Positions 15,868 through 24,047 of a DNA stretch of 64,000 nt are shown here, piece after piece. Positions within the stretch are counted from its first letter, which is position 1; each line of letters begins with the position of its first letter. Both the position numbers and the translations under genes were made by a program. The stretch covers positions 23,275 to 87,274 of the forward strand of contig JANQFK010000077.1 in the NCBI GenBank assembly GCA_028277885.1. Reading direction: 5' to 3'. Below the pieces are notes generated by a model. That model did not search any database and was not told where the DNA came from. It was given only the letters and a program-made list of their open reading frames with translations. The stretch comes from Myxococcota bacterium. Its GTDB lineage: Bacteria > Myxococcota_A > UBA9160 > UBA6930.

Positions 15868-17994
15868 GTGAGGTCGGCCTTGCTCCGTTGGCTGCGATCG
15901 GGCATGTGGTGGATCCCGCTCACCTTCGCGCTGCTGGTGGGCGGCGTCGGCGCCTACGCGTACCGGGCCCTCGAGGCCTCCACCCGGGCCCAGCTCGAGC
16001 GGGAGCTCGGCAGCATCCTCCAGGCCGACCTGAAGGCGCTCCGGATCTGGGTGGAGGGCCAGAAGGCCATCGTGCGGGCCGAGGCGAGCCGCCCGCTGCT
16101 GCTGCCCGCCGTGCTCGAGCTGCGGAGCCTGGCCGCCGCCGGTGGGGCCGAGGCCGAGCAGACCCGCGGGCGCGTCCTCGAGGCGGTGGAGATGCTGCTC
16201 GGGCCGGTGGTGCGGGAGCACGGCTACGGCAACTACGTCGTCCTCGACGAGAGCGCGCGGGTGCTCGCCGACTCGGACGGGCGGCTGTTGGGGCAGCGGC
16301 TCTCGGTGGACCGCTCGAGCCAGCAGCGCCTGCTCGCGGGCGAGGCGCTGTTCGTCCGCGCCGTGCGCGACGTGACGGGCGGCGACCCGGACGCCTTCGC
16401 GGCCCAGGGCACGCACTTCCACGGGGTCGCGCCGATCCGGGACGGCGCCGAGGTGGTGGGGGCGCTGGTCTTCCGCGTGCCGGCCTCGGGCGGGTTCAGC
16501 GAGATCCTCCAGGTCGCGCGCATGGGCCAGAGCGGCGAGACCTACGCGTTCGACGAGGACGGCCGGATGCTCTCCGAGAGCCGCTTCGCGGAGGAGCTCG
16601 TCGGACTCGGGGTGCTGCCCCGGGACGCCGGGGAGCGCAAGCTCGCGCGGATCGAGATCCGCGACCCCGGCGGCAATCTGGTCGAAGGTCACGTCCCCGA
16701 GCTGCCGCTCCGGGCGCGCCCGCTCACCCGGATGGCGGCCGACGCCGTGGCGGGCGGCAGCGGCAGCGACGTGACGGGCTACCGCGACTACCGCGGCGTC
16801 GAGGTGATCGGCGCCTGGACCTGGCTCCCCGAGCTGAGCCTGGGGGTCTCCACCGAGATCGACCGGGCCGAGGCCTACGCGGGCCTGGCCTCCCTGCGCT
16901 GGATCTTCGGGGCGCTGTGCGCCGTGCTGCTGCTGGGCGCCGCGGCGATGTTCGCCGACTCCTACCTGCTCGGTCGCCTGCAGAACCGCTTCGACCGCGC
17001 CCGCAAGCTCGGACGCTACGAGATCGTGGAGAAGATCGGGGAGGGCGGCATGGGCAAGGTGTACCGCGCGCGGCACGCCCTGCTGCGTCGGCCCACCGCG
17101 GTCAAGCTGCTCGACGCGGGGAGCGCGAGCGAGGAGGCGGTGCGCCGCTTCGAGCGCGAGGTGCAGTCCGCGAGCAGCCTCACCCACCCCAACACCATCG
17201 CGATCTTCGACTACGGCCGGACGCCCGAGGGCACGCTCTACTACGCCATGGAGTACCTCGAGGGCACCACGGTGGCGGAGCTGGTCGCCGCCGACGGCGC
17301 CCAGCCCGAGGCCCGGGTGGTGCACCTGATGCGCCAGGCCGCCGCCTCCCTGGCCGAGGCCCACTCCGTGGGCCTGGTGCACCGCGACCTCAAGCCGTCG
17401 AACGTGATGCTGTGCACGCGCGGCGGCATGCACGACTTCGTGAAGGTGCTCGACTTCGGCCTGGTCCGGGACCTGACGGGCGCGGACGCCGGCGCCGATC
17501 TCGCGCTCACCCGGGTGGAATCGCTGACCGGCACGCCGCTCTACCTCTCGCCCGAGGCCCTGGAGTCGCCCGAGCGGGTGGGTCCCTGGAGCGACGTCTA
17601 CCAGCTCGGCGCCGTGGCCTACTACCTGCTCACCGGGCGCCACGTGTTCGTGGGCGAGAGCCTGGTCGAGGTGCTAAGCCAGCACCTCAACAAGACGCCG
17701 GCGCCGCCCTCCCAGATGCGCGGCGAGACGATCTCGGCGGACCTCGAGAAGCTCGTGCTCCAGTGCCTCGAGAAGGACCCGGATCGACGGCCCGGCAGCG
17801 GCGCCGAGCTGGAGGAGGCGCTGGCCGAGTGCCGCGTGGACGGCGCCTGGACGCCGCGCCAGGCCCGGGAGTGGTGGGCGGAGTACGCCCGGAGCCGCGC
17901 CCTGCACGGCACCGAGGACGGCGCCTCCATCGGCTCGTGCCCCTCGGGCTGGCAGGTCGACCTGACCGAGCGCGCCAGGACGCGGTCGGACTAG
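15868..17994 (+). CDS. Transmembrane sensor serine/threonine protein kinase (Hanks type)
   Basis: 708 aa with unusual topology for a bacterial Ser/Thr kinase: the sensor is N-terminal. TM1 is at about 12-34, a periplasmic cache-like domain at about 35-345 (YVVLDESARVLADSDGRL, FRVPASGGFSEILQVARM), and TM2 at about 348-370. The kinase then starts at LGRYEIVEKIGEGGMGKVYR (about 380) with VAVKLL-type Lys (TAVKLL), HRDLKPSNVML (about 505), DFGLVRD (about 527) and GTPLYLSPEAL; all catalytic residues are intact. Start GTG 15868 is the first in-frame codon after the stop-rich leader. It ends seven bases before the translocase gene, so an operon is likely. Confidence 0.88.
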   Translation: MRSALLRWLRSGMWWIPLTFALLVGGVGAYAYRALEASTRAQLERELGSILQADLKALRIWVEGQKAIVRAEASRPLLLPAVLELRSLAAAGGAEAEQTRGRVLEAVEMLLGPVVREHGYGNYVVLDESARVLADSDGRLLGQRLSVDRSSQQRLLAGEALFVRAVRDVTGGDPDAFAAQGTHFHGVAPIRDGAEVVGALVFRVPASGGFSEILQVARMGQSGETYAFDEDGRMLSESRFAEELVGLGVLPRDAGERKLARIEIRDPGGNLVEGHVPELPLRARPLTRMAADAVAGGSGSDVTGYRDYRGVEVIGAWTWLPELSLGVSTEIDRAEAYAGLASLRWIFGALCAVLLLGAAAMFADSYLLGRLQNRFDRARKLGRYEIVEKIGEGGMGKVYRARHALLRRPTAVKLLDAGSASEEAVRRFEREVQSASSLTHPNTIAIFDYGRTPEGTLYYAMEYLEGTTVAELVAADGAQPEARVVHLMRQAAASLAEAHSVGLVHRDLKPSNVMLCTRGGMHDFVKVLDFGLVRDLTGADAGADLALTRVESLTGTPLYLSPEALESPERVGPWSDVYQLGAVAYYLLTGRHVFVGESLVEVLSQHLNKTPAPPSQMRGETISADLEKLVLQCLEKDPDRRPGSGAELEEALAECRVDGAWTPRQAREWWAEYARSRALHGTEDGASIGSCPSGWQVDLTERARTRSD

Positions 17995-18001
17995 CGCAGC
18001 C

Positions 18002-20257
18002 ATGGCCGGCCCCGGCCCCGGGCGGGCCGCACTCCTCGCCATCGCGACCGCGGGCGCGCTGGCGGGCCACGAGGTCGCCGGCCGGGCCGCGCGGGACGGC
18101 CTCTTCCTGTCGGAGCTCGCCGCCACGCAGCTCCCCGTCGCGATCCTGGCGTCGGCGGCGCTCGCCATCGCGAGCACCTTCGGCGTCTCGGCCTGGCTGC
18201 GGCGCAGTCGGCCCGAGCGCGTGGGCTCCGTCGGCCTGGTGCTCTCCGGGGCGCTCTTCGTCGCCACCGCCGCCCTGGTGCCCCGGCGCCCGCGCGCGGC
18301 CGCGATGCTGCTCTACCTGCACATGACCGGGATCGCCCCGGTCCTCGCCACGGCGTTCTGGTCCGTGGTGAACGAGCGCTTCGATCCGTGGGGCGCCAAG
18401 CGCGTGGTCTCGCGCATGGCCGCCGCCGCCGCGCTGGGCGGCGTGCTCGGCGGCCTCGGTGCGGAGCGCCTCGCCACCCACCTGGGGTTCCCGGCGCTGC
18501 TGGTGGGGCTCGGCGTGCTGAGCGCGCTGTGCGGGATCGGCGCGCTGGGCGTGGGCGCGCCGCCCAGCGCCGCTCCCGCCCCCCTCGACACGGTGGAGGA
18601 GACCTCGGGCCTGCGTCAGGTGTCGCGGCTGCCGCTGCTGCGGCGCATGGCGCTGCTGATGCTCGCGGTCGCGGTCGCCGAGACCCTGGTCGACTACGCG
18701 CTCAAGGTGGAGGCCGCGGCGGCCTACCGGGGGGGCGAGGCCCTGGTGCGCTTCTTCGCCGCCTTCTACGTGGCCTGCGGGCTCGTCGCCTTCGGGATCC
18801 AGGCCGCGGTGGGCAACCGCTTCCTGCGCCGCTTCGGCGTGGCCAGCGCGGTGGCGATGCTCCCGGCCAGCGTGGCGCTCACCGGCTCCGTCGCCGTCGC
18901 GGCCGGGAAGCTCTGGAGCTTCGCCCTGGCGCGGGGCGCCGAGACCGTGGCCTCGCTCTCCTTCTTCCGCTCGGGCTTCCAGCTGCTCTACACCCCGGTC
19001 CCGCCCGCGGTGAAGCGGCCCGCCAAGGCCTGGGTCGACGTCGCCTCGGGGAGCCTCGGCGAGATCCTCGGTGCGGCGGGGGTGCTGGCCGCCCTGGCGC
19101 TGCTGCCGGGCCTGTCGAGCGGCGCCGTGGCCTTCGTGGCGGTGCTCTGGTGCCTCGTCGCCCTCGCCATCGCGCGGGACGTCCATCGCGGCTACGTGCG
19201 GCAGCTCGCCCAGGGCCTGCGCACCGGCCGCATCGCGCTGAGCCTCGACGACGCGGTCGACGCCACGACCCACCGCACCCTGCTCGAGTCGCGCACCGCG
19301 CTGAACCGCGAGGCGCTCCTCGCCCAGGTGCGCGCCTTCGACGCCGAGGCGGACCGCGAGGCGCGCCATGCGGGGCCGGGCTCGGCTGCACGCGACGCCG
19401 CCGAGACCGCCGGGTCGGCGCCCGGGCCGGGCGACTCGCCCCTCGTCCGCTGGGTCTCGAGCCTCGACGCCCCCGACGCGGGGACGGCGCGGCGCCTGCT
19501 GCGGCGCGAGCTCGTCGCGGCTCCCCCCGCCCAGCAGCGGCGCATCGTCGGCCACGTGGTCCCGCTCCTGGGCGATCCCGCCGTCGCTGCGGAGGCCGAG
19601 GACTTCCTGCGCGCCCTCGCGCCCCGCGCCGTGGGCCAGCTCGCCGACGCACTGCTCGACCCCGACGAGCCCGCCAGCGTGCGCGTCGGGGTGGCGAGGG
19701 TGCTGGCCTCGGCGCCGGACGCCCGGGCCATGGACGGGCTCTGGCGAGGCCTCGCCAGCGCCGAGTTCGACGTGCGGCTCGCCTGCGCCCGCGCTGCCGC
19801 CCGGCTGGCGAGCCGCGACGCGGCCCTCGCGCCCTCGCGCGACGCCGTCCACGGCCGGGTCTCCCAGGAGCTCGCCGTGGACGAGGAGGCCTGGGCGCGC
19901 CAGGGGCGCAGGCCGCCGGGCGGCGGCGAGCGCTCGGTGCTGCTCGACCGCCACGCCCTCCAGTCGGTGAGCCGCAGCCTCGAGCACGTCTTCACCCTGC
20001 TGAGCCTCGCCTACCCCCGGGAGATGATGGCCTCGGCGCTGGCCGGCGTGAGCAGCGCCGAGCCCGCACTGCGCGGCACCGCGCTCGAGTACCTCGAGGT
20101 GGTCCTGCCGGCCTCCCTGTGTCGCGCGCTGCTCCCGCGCCTCGACGCCCCGGCGGCGCCGAGCACGCACCGCAGCCGCGAGGAGGTCTCCGAGACGCTG
20201 CTGCGGTCGTCCGCCTCGGTGGTGATCGACCGGGACCGGCTCGGCGGAGGGGACTGA
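18002..20257 (+). CDS. MFS/NTT-like translocase fused to HEAT repeats
   Basis: 751 aa. Residues 1-400 form 10-12 hydrophobic helices resembling the nucleotide-transporter-like (NTT/Npt) branch of the MFS (LLYLHMTGIAPVLATAFWSV, NERFDPWGAKRVVSRMAAAA). Residues about 480-740 are soluble, with HEAT-like pairs (DEPASVRVGVARVLASAPDA; SAEFDVRLACARAAARLAS). Such fusions are seen in myxobacteria and may couple transport to a signalling partner. Here the partner candidate is the kinase seven bases upstream. Whether it transports nucleotides is unproven; charged residues of true ATP/ADP translocases are not obvious. Confidence 0.6.
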   Translation: MAGPGPGRAALLAIATAGALAGHEVAGRAARDGLFLSELAATQLPVAILASAALAIASTFGVSAWLRRSRPERVGSVGLVLSGALFVATAALVPRRPRAAAMLLYLHMTGIAPVLATAFWSVVNERFDPWGAKRVVSRMAAAAALGGVLGGLGAERLATHLGFPALLVGLGVLSALCGIGALGVGAPPSAAPAPLDTVEETSGLRQVSRLPLLRRMALLMLAVAVAETLVDYALKVEAAAAYRGGEALVRFFAAFYVACGLVAFGIQAAVGNRFLRRFGVASAVAMLPASVALTGSVAVAAGKLWSFALARGAETVASLSFFRSGFQLLYTPVPPAVKRPAKAWVDVASGSLGEILGAAGVLAALALLPGLSSGAVAFVAVLWCLVALAIARDVHRGYVRQLAQGLRTGRIALSLDDAVDATTHRTLLESRTALNREALLAQVRAFDAEADREARHAGPGSAARDAAETAGSAPGPGDSPLVRWVSSLDAPDAGTARRLLRRELVAAPPAQQRRIVGHVVPLLGDPAVAAEAEDFLRALAPRAVGQLADALLDPDEPASVRVGVARVLASAPDARAMDGLWRGLASAEFDVRLACARAAARLASRDAALAPSRDAVHGRVSQELAVDEEAWARQGRRPPGGGERSVLLDRHALQSVSRSLEHVFTLLSLAYPREMMASALAGVSSAEPALRGTALEYLEVVLPASLCRALLPRLDAPAAPSTHRSREEVSETLLRSSASVVIDRDRLGGGD

Positions 20258-20260
20258 GCC

Positions 20261-20674
20261 TCAGCGCGGCTCGTCCGCGAAGGGCTTCGCGTTCGCGGCG
20301 AGCATCGGGCGGAAGTGCGCGCGGTACGCCCAGGCCAGGAACCCGGTGAGCGCGACGAGCCACAGCGCCAGCCAGGTGCCCTCCCGCTCCATGGTCAGGT
20401 GGAAGCCCAGGATGTGGACCACCACCGGCGTGATCACGGCGAGGGCGAGTGGCACGAAGCGGCCGACGAGCAGCGCGACGCCGACGCCGACCTCGACGAG
20501 CTTGAGCAGCTCCCAGGCGTAGCCCGAGCCGAGGAGCGCCTCGAGGAAGAGCGTGGCGGGCTCGCCGTGCTCCGGGTAGGTGTCCTCGGGCAGGAAGCCG
20601 ACCAGCCCGTCCAGCCCGAAGACCAGCAGGGGAAGCGCCAGCAGGACGCGGGCCACGACGACGCTGCGGGTCAT
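20261..20674 (-). CDS. DoxX family membrane protein
   Basis: 137 aa, four hydrophobic helices, opening RVLLALPLLVFGLDGLVGFL and closing with a short basic tail, matching the DoxX/DoxD-like family. Some members act in sulfur or redox metabolism, but most are unassigned. It follows the deformylase by 46 bases on the same strand and may be the last gene of the antenna operon. Its stop lies three bases from the stop of the convergent translocase gene. Confidence 0.75.
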   Translation of the reverse strand: MTRSVVVARVLLALPLLVFGLDGLVGFLPEDTYPEHGEPATLFLEALLGSGYAWELLKLVEVGVGVALLVGRFVPLALAVITPVVVHILGFHLTMEREGTWLALWLVALTGFLAWAYRAHFRPMLAANAKPFADEPR

Positions 20675-20720
20675 GCTCGTCCTCCCCGCGACGCGCGGTC
20701 CGGGAGGCGTGAGGAGCCGG

Positions 20721-21257
20721 TCAGGAGCCGGCTTCGCGCGCCGTCGCTCCCGCGGCGGCGACGGGCGCCGGCCTCCTTCGCGCCGCGGCGCGGATGCGGA
20801 GCCTGCGGAAGAGCGACAGGCGGTCCACGAACAGCCGCCCCTCGAGGTGGTCCAGCTCGTGCTGGAGGCACACCGCCTCCATGCCGGAGAGCTCGCGCTC
20901 GATCGCGGCGCCGGCGGCGTCCCGTGCGCGGACGCGGACCTCGGTGGCGCGCACCACGTTGGCGACCACGCCCGGGACCGACAGGCAGCTCTCCTCCACG
21001 AGGCCCGGCGCCGAGCGCGACGAGATCTCGGGGTTGACGTAGACCTGGGGCGCCGCGGCGCCGCCCGAGAGATCCATCACCAGCACCCGGCGGCGGTCGT
21101 CGATCTGGGGCGCCGAGAGCCCGATGCCGCCGGTCGCGCGGAGGGTGTCGAGCAGGTCCTCCACCAGGCGCGAGAGGCTCTCGTCGAAGGCGTCGACGGG
21201 ACGCGACCGCAGGCGCAGCCGCGGGTCCGGGTACTCCAGCACGTCGCGTCGGGCCAT
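20721..21257 (-). CDS. def: Peptide deformylase encoded in the light-harvesting operon
   Basis: 178 aa. It removes the formyl group from N-terminal fMet. Motif I is GIGLSAPQ (44-51), motif II EESCLSVPG with metal ligand Cys91 (the usual EGCLS has Ser in place of Gly), and motif III QHELDHLEG with His133, Glu134 and His137. Catalytic residues are complete. ATG 21257 is eight bases after the pucC stop, so it is cotranscribed with the antenna genes. A Met-aminopeptidase, fmt or priA neighbour, usual for housekeeping def, is absent. In LH2 complexes the B800 pigment binds the modified N-terminal Met of the alpha subunit, so a dedicated deformylase here is suggestive. Confidence 0.92.
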   Translation of the reverse strand: MARRDVLEYPDPRLRLRSRPVDAFDESLSRLVEDLLDTLRATGGIGLSAPQIDDRRRVLVMDLSGGAAAPQVYVNPEISSRSAPGLVEESCLSVPGVVANVVRATEVRVRARDAAGAAIERELSGMEAVCLQHELDHLEGRLFVDRLSLFRRLRIRAAARRRPAPVAAAGATAREAGS

Positions 21258-21265
21258 GAGGCCTC

Positions 21266-22735
21266 CTAGCTCGAGCCCGCGGCGGGGGTGCTCTCGTCGA
21301 AGCCGAGCCCCGTCGCGGGCCGCGCACCGGCCCCGACGGCCTCGGAGCGGGGCCGCAGCAGGGGCTGGGCGGCGACCACGGTGACCACCAGCAGCGCGAG
21401 CTCGATGGCGTAGACGGTGACGTAGCCGCTCGCCGCGCCCGGCAGGCCCAGCAGCCAGCTGCCCTCGCCCACGAGGGCGTTCACGACGTCGCGGATCGGC
21501 CCGCTGAGCGCCATGGCGACGCCCGCCGCCGTCGCCTGCACGGCCCCCCACGCTCCCAGTGCGAGCCCGGCCTGCTCCTTCGGCGCGCGGCTCATGGTGA
21601 CGGTCAGGGTCCCGTGGCCGAAGACGGCGGCGCCGAAGCCCACGAGGAAGTTGCCGAGCAGGAACAGGCTGGGGAGCCCGAGAGGGGCGGCCCCGATGAC
21701 CAGCGAGAACGCGGGCAGGCCCACCAGGGCGCCGTTTCGCGTCATGCGGTAGGGGTCGGCGCCGCGTCCGAGCACGTGGGCGGCGAACCCGAAGCCCACG
21801 AGGCCGCCGAAGGCGAGCAGGGCCGTCAGCTTCGTCGTCGTCGCGACGGTGAGCTGCAGCACCTGGCCTCCGAAGGGCTCGAGGAGCACGTCGGCCATCC
21901 CGAACGCCATGGTGCCGAGGCCCACGACGACCAGGCGGCGCACGGCGTGCCGCCCCTCGCAGAAGCGAGCCCAGGACTCGCCGAAGGTCGGGTCGGGCGC
22001 GGCCGGTGCCGCGCCCCGGGCGGGCCGGCGGGTCTCCTGCTTCCACATCGCCACCACGTTCAGCACGAGGGCCGCCACGGCACAGCTCTGGATCACCTGG
22101 ACCAGGCGGCCCGGGGAGAAGTCCGTCAGTGCGACGCCGAAGACGAGCGCGCTCACGATCATGCCGAGGAGCAGCATCACGTACATCAGCCCGACCACGC
22201 GCGGGTGGCTCTCCGGCGGCGCGAGGTCCGTGGCCAGCGCGAGGCCGGCGGTCTGGACGACGTGGGAGCCCGCGCCGACCAGCAGGAACGCCAGCGCGGC
22301 GGCGGACTGGCCGATCCAGGCCGGCGCCGACGCGGACTGGCCCTGTCCGGCGAGGACCAGCAGTGCGAAGGGCATGATCGCGAAGCCGCCGAACTGCAGC
22401 AGGGTGCCGCGCCACAGGAAGGGGACGCGGCGCCAGCCGAGCTCGCAGCGGTGGGTGTCCGAGCGGTGGCCGATCATCGCGCGGAACGGCGCGAACACGA
22501 GGGGCAGGGCGACCATGACGGCGACGATGGTCGCCGCCACGCCGAGCTCGACGATCATCACGCGGTTCAGCGTTCCGACGAGCAGGACCATCGTCATGCC
22601 GACGGAGAGCTGGAACAGGGAGAGCCGGAGCAGCCGGCCCAGGGGCAGGTCGGGCGTCGCGACGTCGGCGAAGGGGAGGAAGCGCGGGCCGAGGGAGGCC
22701 CACGAATCCACCAGGCTCTGCCGGATCCGCCTCAC
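21266..22735 (-). CDS. pucC: PucC/LhaA-type light-harvesting assembly transporter (BCH family MFS)
   Basis: 489 aa, about 12 transmembrane helices. The N-terminus and helix 3-4 region are diagnostic of the PucC/LhaA/BchFam group: RLLRLSLFQLSVGMTMVLL, TLNRVMIVELGV, VFAPFRAMIGHRSDTHR, then LGWRRVPFLWRGTLLQFGGF. These inner-membrane proteins help assemble LH1 or LH2 complexes or deliver bacteriochlorophyll to them. Position downstream of pucBA and the unknown repeat protein, in the same orientation, fits LH2 assembly. Start ATG 22735 leaves a 60-base gap to the upstream gene. Confidence 0.93.
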   Translation of the reverse strand: MRRIRQSLVDSWASLGPRFLPFADVATPDLPLGRLLRLSLFQLSVGMTMVLLVGTLNRVMIVELGVAATIVAVMVALPLVFAPFRAMIGHRSDTHRCELGWRRVPFLWRGTLLQFGGFAIMPFALLVLAGQGQSASAPAWIGQSAAALAFLLVGAGSHVVQTAGLALATDLAPPESHPRVVGLMYVMLLLGMIVSALVFGVALTDFSPGRLVQVIQSCAVAALVLNVVAMWKQETRRPARGAAPAAPDPTFGESWARFCEGRHAVRRLVVVGLGTMAFGMADVLLEPFGGQVLQLTVATTTKLTALLAFGGLVGFGFAAHVLGRGADPYRMTRNGALVGLPAFSLVIGAAPLGLPSLFLLGNFLVGFGAAVFGHGTLTVTMSRAPKEQAGLALGAWGAVQATAAGVAMALSGPIRDVVNALVGEGSWLLGLPGAASGYVTVYAIELALLVVTVVAAQPLLRPRSEAVGAGARPATGLGFDESTPAAGSS

Positions 22736-22795
22736 GCCGGCCCCGGTGCCGAATTCACCGGAAGGCTCCGTTCGCGCCGCATCCGGCCCTCCGGC

Positions 22796-23485
22796 TCAGT
22801 CCCGCTTCCGCTTCTTCCCGCTGAGCACGCGGAGCCCGAAGAGCGACGAGAGCGGGGCGGGGTTCCGCGACAGCAGCGGCAGACCGAAGCTCGAGGTGCG
22901 GTCGCGCCGGAAGCCCGACAGCGTCTTGAGCCGCAGCAGGGAGGAGAGGGGCGTGGGGTTCCGGCTCAGCAGGGGCAGCCCCAGGCTCGAGTTGCGGCGG
23001 CGGTAGCGGACCAGCGTCTTCAGCCCCACCCGTGACGAGAGCGGGGCCGGGTTCCGGGAGAGCCGCGGCTCGCCCAGGCTGTAGCTGACGATCGAGAGGT
23101 CCGTCCTCGGCCTCTGCTCCGAGAGGACGGGGATCCCCAGGAAGTCGGAGAAGGGAGCCGGGTTGCGCCGCGACGGGGGCGGCAGCCGTTCCGTGTCGAC
23201 GGGGCCGGCGTCGTCGAGGATCCGCGTCACCTGCTGACCGCACCCGAAGGGCGCCGAGACGGCCACCAACGAGCGGCCCTGCTGGAGGCTCGCGGCACAC
23301 ACCTTCGCCTGGCTGCCGGGCAGACGCTCGCGCTCGACGGCGAGCTGCACGGCGGCGGCTTCGCGGCCCGCCACCTCCGAGGGTGTGAGCACCATCGTGA
23401 AGGCGCCGAAGCCCTCCTGCTCGAGGCCTCGCGCGGCCTCCATCGCTTGCTGCTCCGACGGATAGATGCGTGCGATCGAGCTCAT
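22796..23485 (-). CDS. Unrecognised antenna-operon protein with stress-protein-like N-domain and four LSRNPAPLSS repeats
   Basis: 229 aa, not recognised. Residues 1-100 (IARIYPSEQQAMEAARGLEQ, VSAPFGCGQQVTRILDDAGP) resemble the small alpha/beta fold of YflT/GSP17M-type stress proteins. From residue about 107 the protein is built from four copies of a roughly 31-residue unit. Its core is RNPAPLSSLxGLKxLSG and its linker is Arg-rich and ends SSLGLP. The first copy is divergent (RNPAPFSDFLGIPVLSE). The tail is strongly basic and probably disordered, suggesting a scaffold or a protein that binds acidic membrane or antenna surfaces. It sits between pucA and pucC in the same orientation. No signal peptide or TM helix. 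Confidence 0.7.
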   Translation of the reverse strand: MSSIARIYPSEQQAMEAARGLEQEGFGAFTMVLTPSEVAGREAAAVQLAVERERLPGSQAKVCAASLQQGRSLVAVSAPFGCGQQVTRILDDAGPVDTERLPPPSRRNPAPFSDFLGIPVLSEQRPRTDLSIVSYSLGEPRLSRNPAPLSSRVGLKTLVRYRRRNSSLGLPLLSRNPTPLSSLLRLKTLSGFRRDRTSSFGLPLLSRNPAPLSSLFGLRVLSGKKRKRD

Positions 23486-23500
23486 GGGCGCCCTCCCGAG

Positions 23501-23561
23501 CGGTTGGATCGGTTGGAAACGAGCGGTTGGAGACCGTTGGAAGCGGTCACAACCGGTTGGA
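23501..23561. repeat. Five phased CGGTTGGA direct repeats ahead of the repeat-protein gene
   Basis: CGGTTGGA (or CCGTTGGA) starts at 23501, 23510, 23524, 23534 and 23554, with a degenerate CGGTCACA at 23544. Most steps are 10 bp, one helical turn. The array is 16-76 bases upstream of the start at 23485, in the leader between pucA and that gene. It could bind a regulator or an RNA-binding protein. Confidence 0.6.
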
Positions 23562-23595
23562 GTCGAGCCGAGCCGGGCCGCGACGCTCCGATGGG

Positions 23596-23673
23596 GAGCG
23601 GGCGACCCGCTCGACGGAAGCCGCTCCCGCGAGGCGGTGGGACGACCTCGCGCCCCGCCCGACTCGCGGGAGC
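23596..23673 (-). terminator. Tandem hairpins downstream of pucA
   Basis: First hairpin: GAGCGGG / CCCGCTC, 7 bp with a 3-base loop (23596-23612). Second: GCTCCCGCGAG (23623-23633) pairs perfectly with CTCGCGGGAGC (23663-23673). They begin 29 bases after the pucA stop. In purple bacteria, such stem-loops after the alpha gene stabilise the short beta-alpha message or partly terminate, raising antenna over downstream gene expression. No U-tract, so stabilisation is as likely as termination. Confidence 0.65.
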
Positions 23674-23701
23674 AGCCCTCGATGGACCCTCGCCGACGCG
23701 G

Positions 23702-23848
23702 CTACCCGCCCTGGATGAAGGCGGGGAACCAGGTCGTGTTGGTCAGCACCGAGAAGTGCACGATCAGCGAGATCAGTGCCACGCTTCCGAGGAACAGCGG
23801 CAAGCCGACGGTCGGCTTGACGACACACCAGATTCGTCCTTGGTTCAT
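23702..23848 (-). CDS. pucA: LH2-type light-harvesting alpha polypeptide
   Basis: 48 aa with a GAGGAG ribosome site five bases before ATG 23848. It aligns without gaps to LH2 alpha chains of purple bacteria: [15 protein letters not shown] at the N-terminus, one TM helix, the bacteriochlorophyll ligand His31 in LIVHFSVL, and TTWFPAF at the end. Positions 44/45 are Phe and Ile where B850-type chains have Tyr-Trp, which predicts a blue-shifted (B800-820-like) absorption. The N-terminal MNQG that ligates B800 is kept. It ends at QGG without the basic tail found in many homologues. Ten bases separate it from pucB. Confidence 0.92.
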   Translation of the reverse strand: MNQGRIWCVVKPTVGLPLFLGSVALISLIVHFSVLTNTTWFPAFIQGG

Positions 23849-23858
23849 GATCGACTCC

Positions 23859-24047
23859 TCAGCCGCCCCAGGGCGTGTACACGTATGCGAGGAAGTGCGC
23901 GATCAAGGAGATCACGAAGAACACCCGAGCACCGTCGATGACGTGCTTGTGGAGCTCCTCGGACTCCCGGATCGTGAGACCGGTCGGCCAGATCCGGTCC
24001 GGATCGTCCAGGTCCGCCGTCTGCTTCGACGCGATCGGTTCGGCCAT
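23859..24047 (-). CDS. pucB: LH2-type light-harvesting beta polypeptide
   Basis: 62 aa from ATG 24047 with GGGAG eight bases upstream. The polar N-terminal 22 residues are followed by [20 protein letters not shown], then the TM helix with the pigment ligand His51 (IAHFLAY) and terminal TPWGG. His33 and Arg41 correspond to the LH2 beta residues that contact the B800 pigment. Together with PucA it forms the antenna heterodimer in the photosynthetic membrane. It is the first gene of the minus-strand operon; a TTGACA-type promoter lies about 110-140 bases upstream. LH1-type beta cannot be excluded from beta alone, but the alpha partner is LH2-like. Confidence 0.92.
   Translation of the reverse strand: MAEPIASKQTADLDDPDRIWPTGLTIRESEELHKHVIDGARVFFVISLIAHFLAYVYTPWGG

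Noticed and set aside
23501..23561. CRISPR array
   Set aside because: Units are 8 bp with 1-6 bp spacers and no cas genes; this is a binding-site-like array.
23702..24047. LH1 (pufBA) rather than LH2
   Set aside because: The alpha chain starts MNQG and ends [11 protein letters not shown] like LH2 and lacks the MWRIW-type LH1 start. No pufLM follows, and pucC does.
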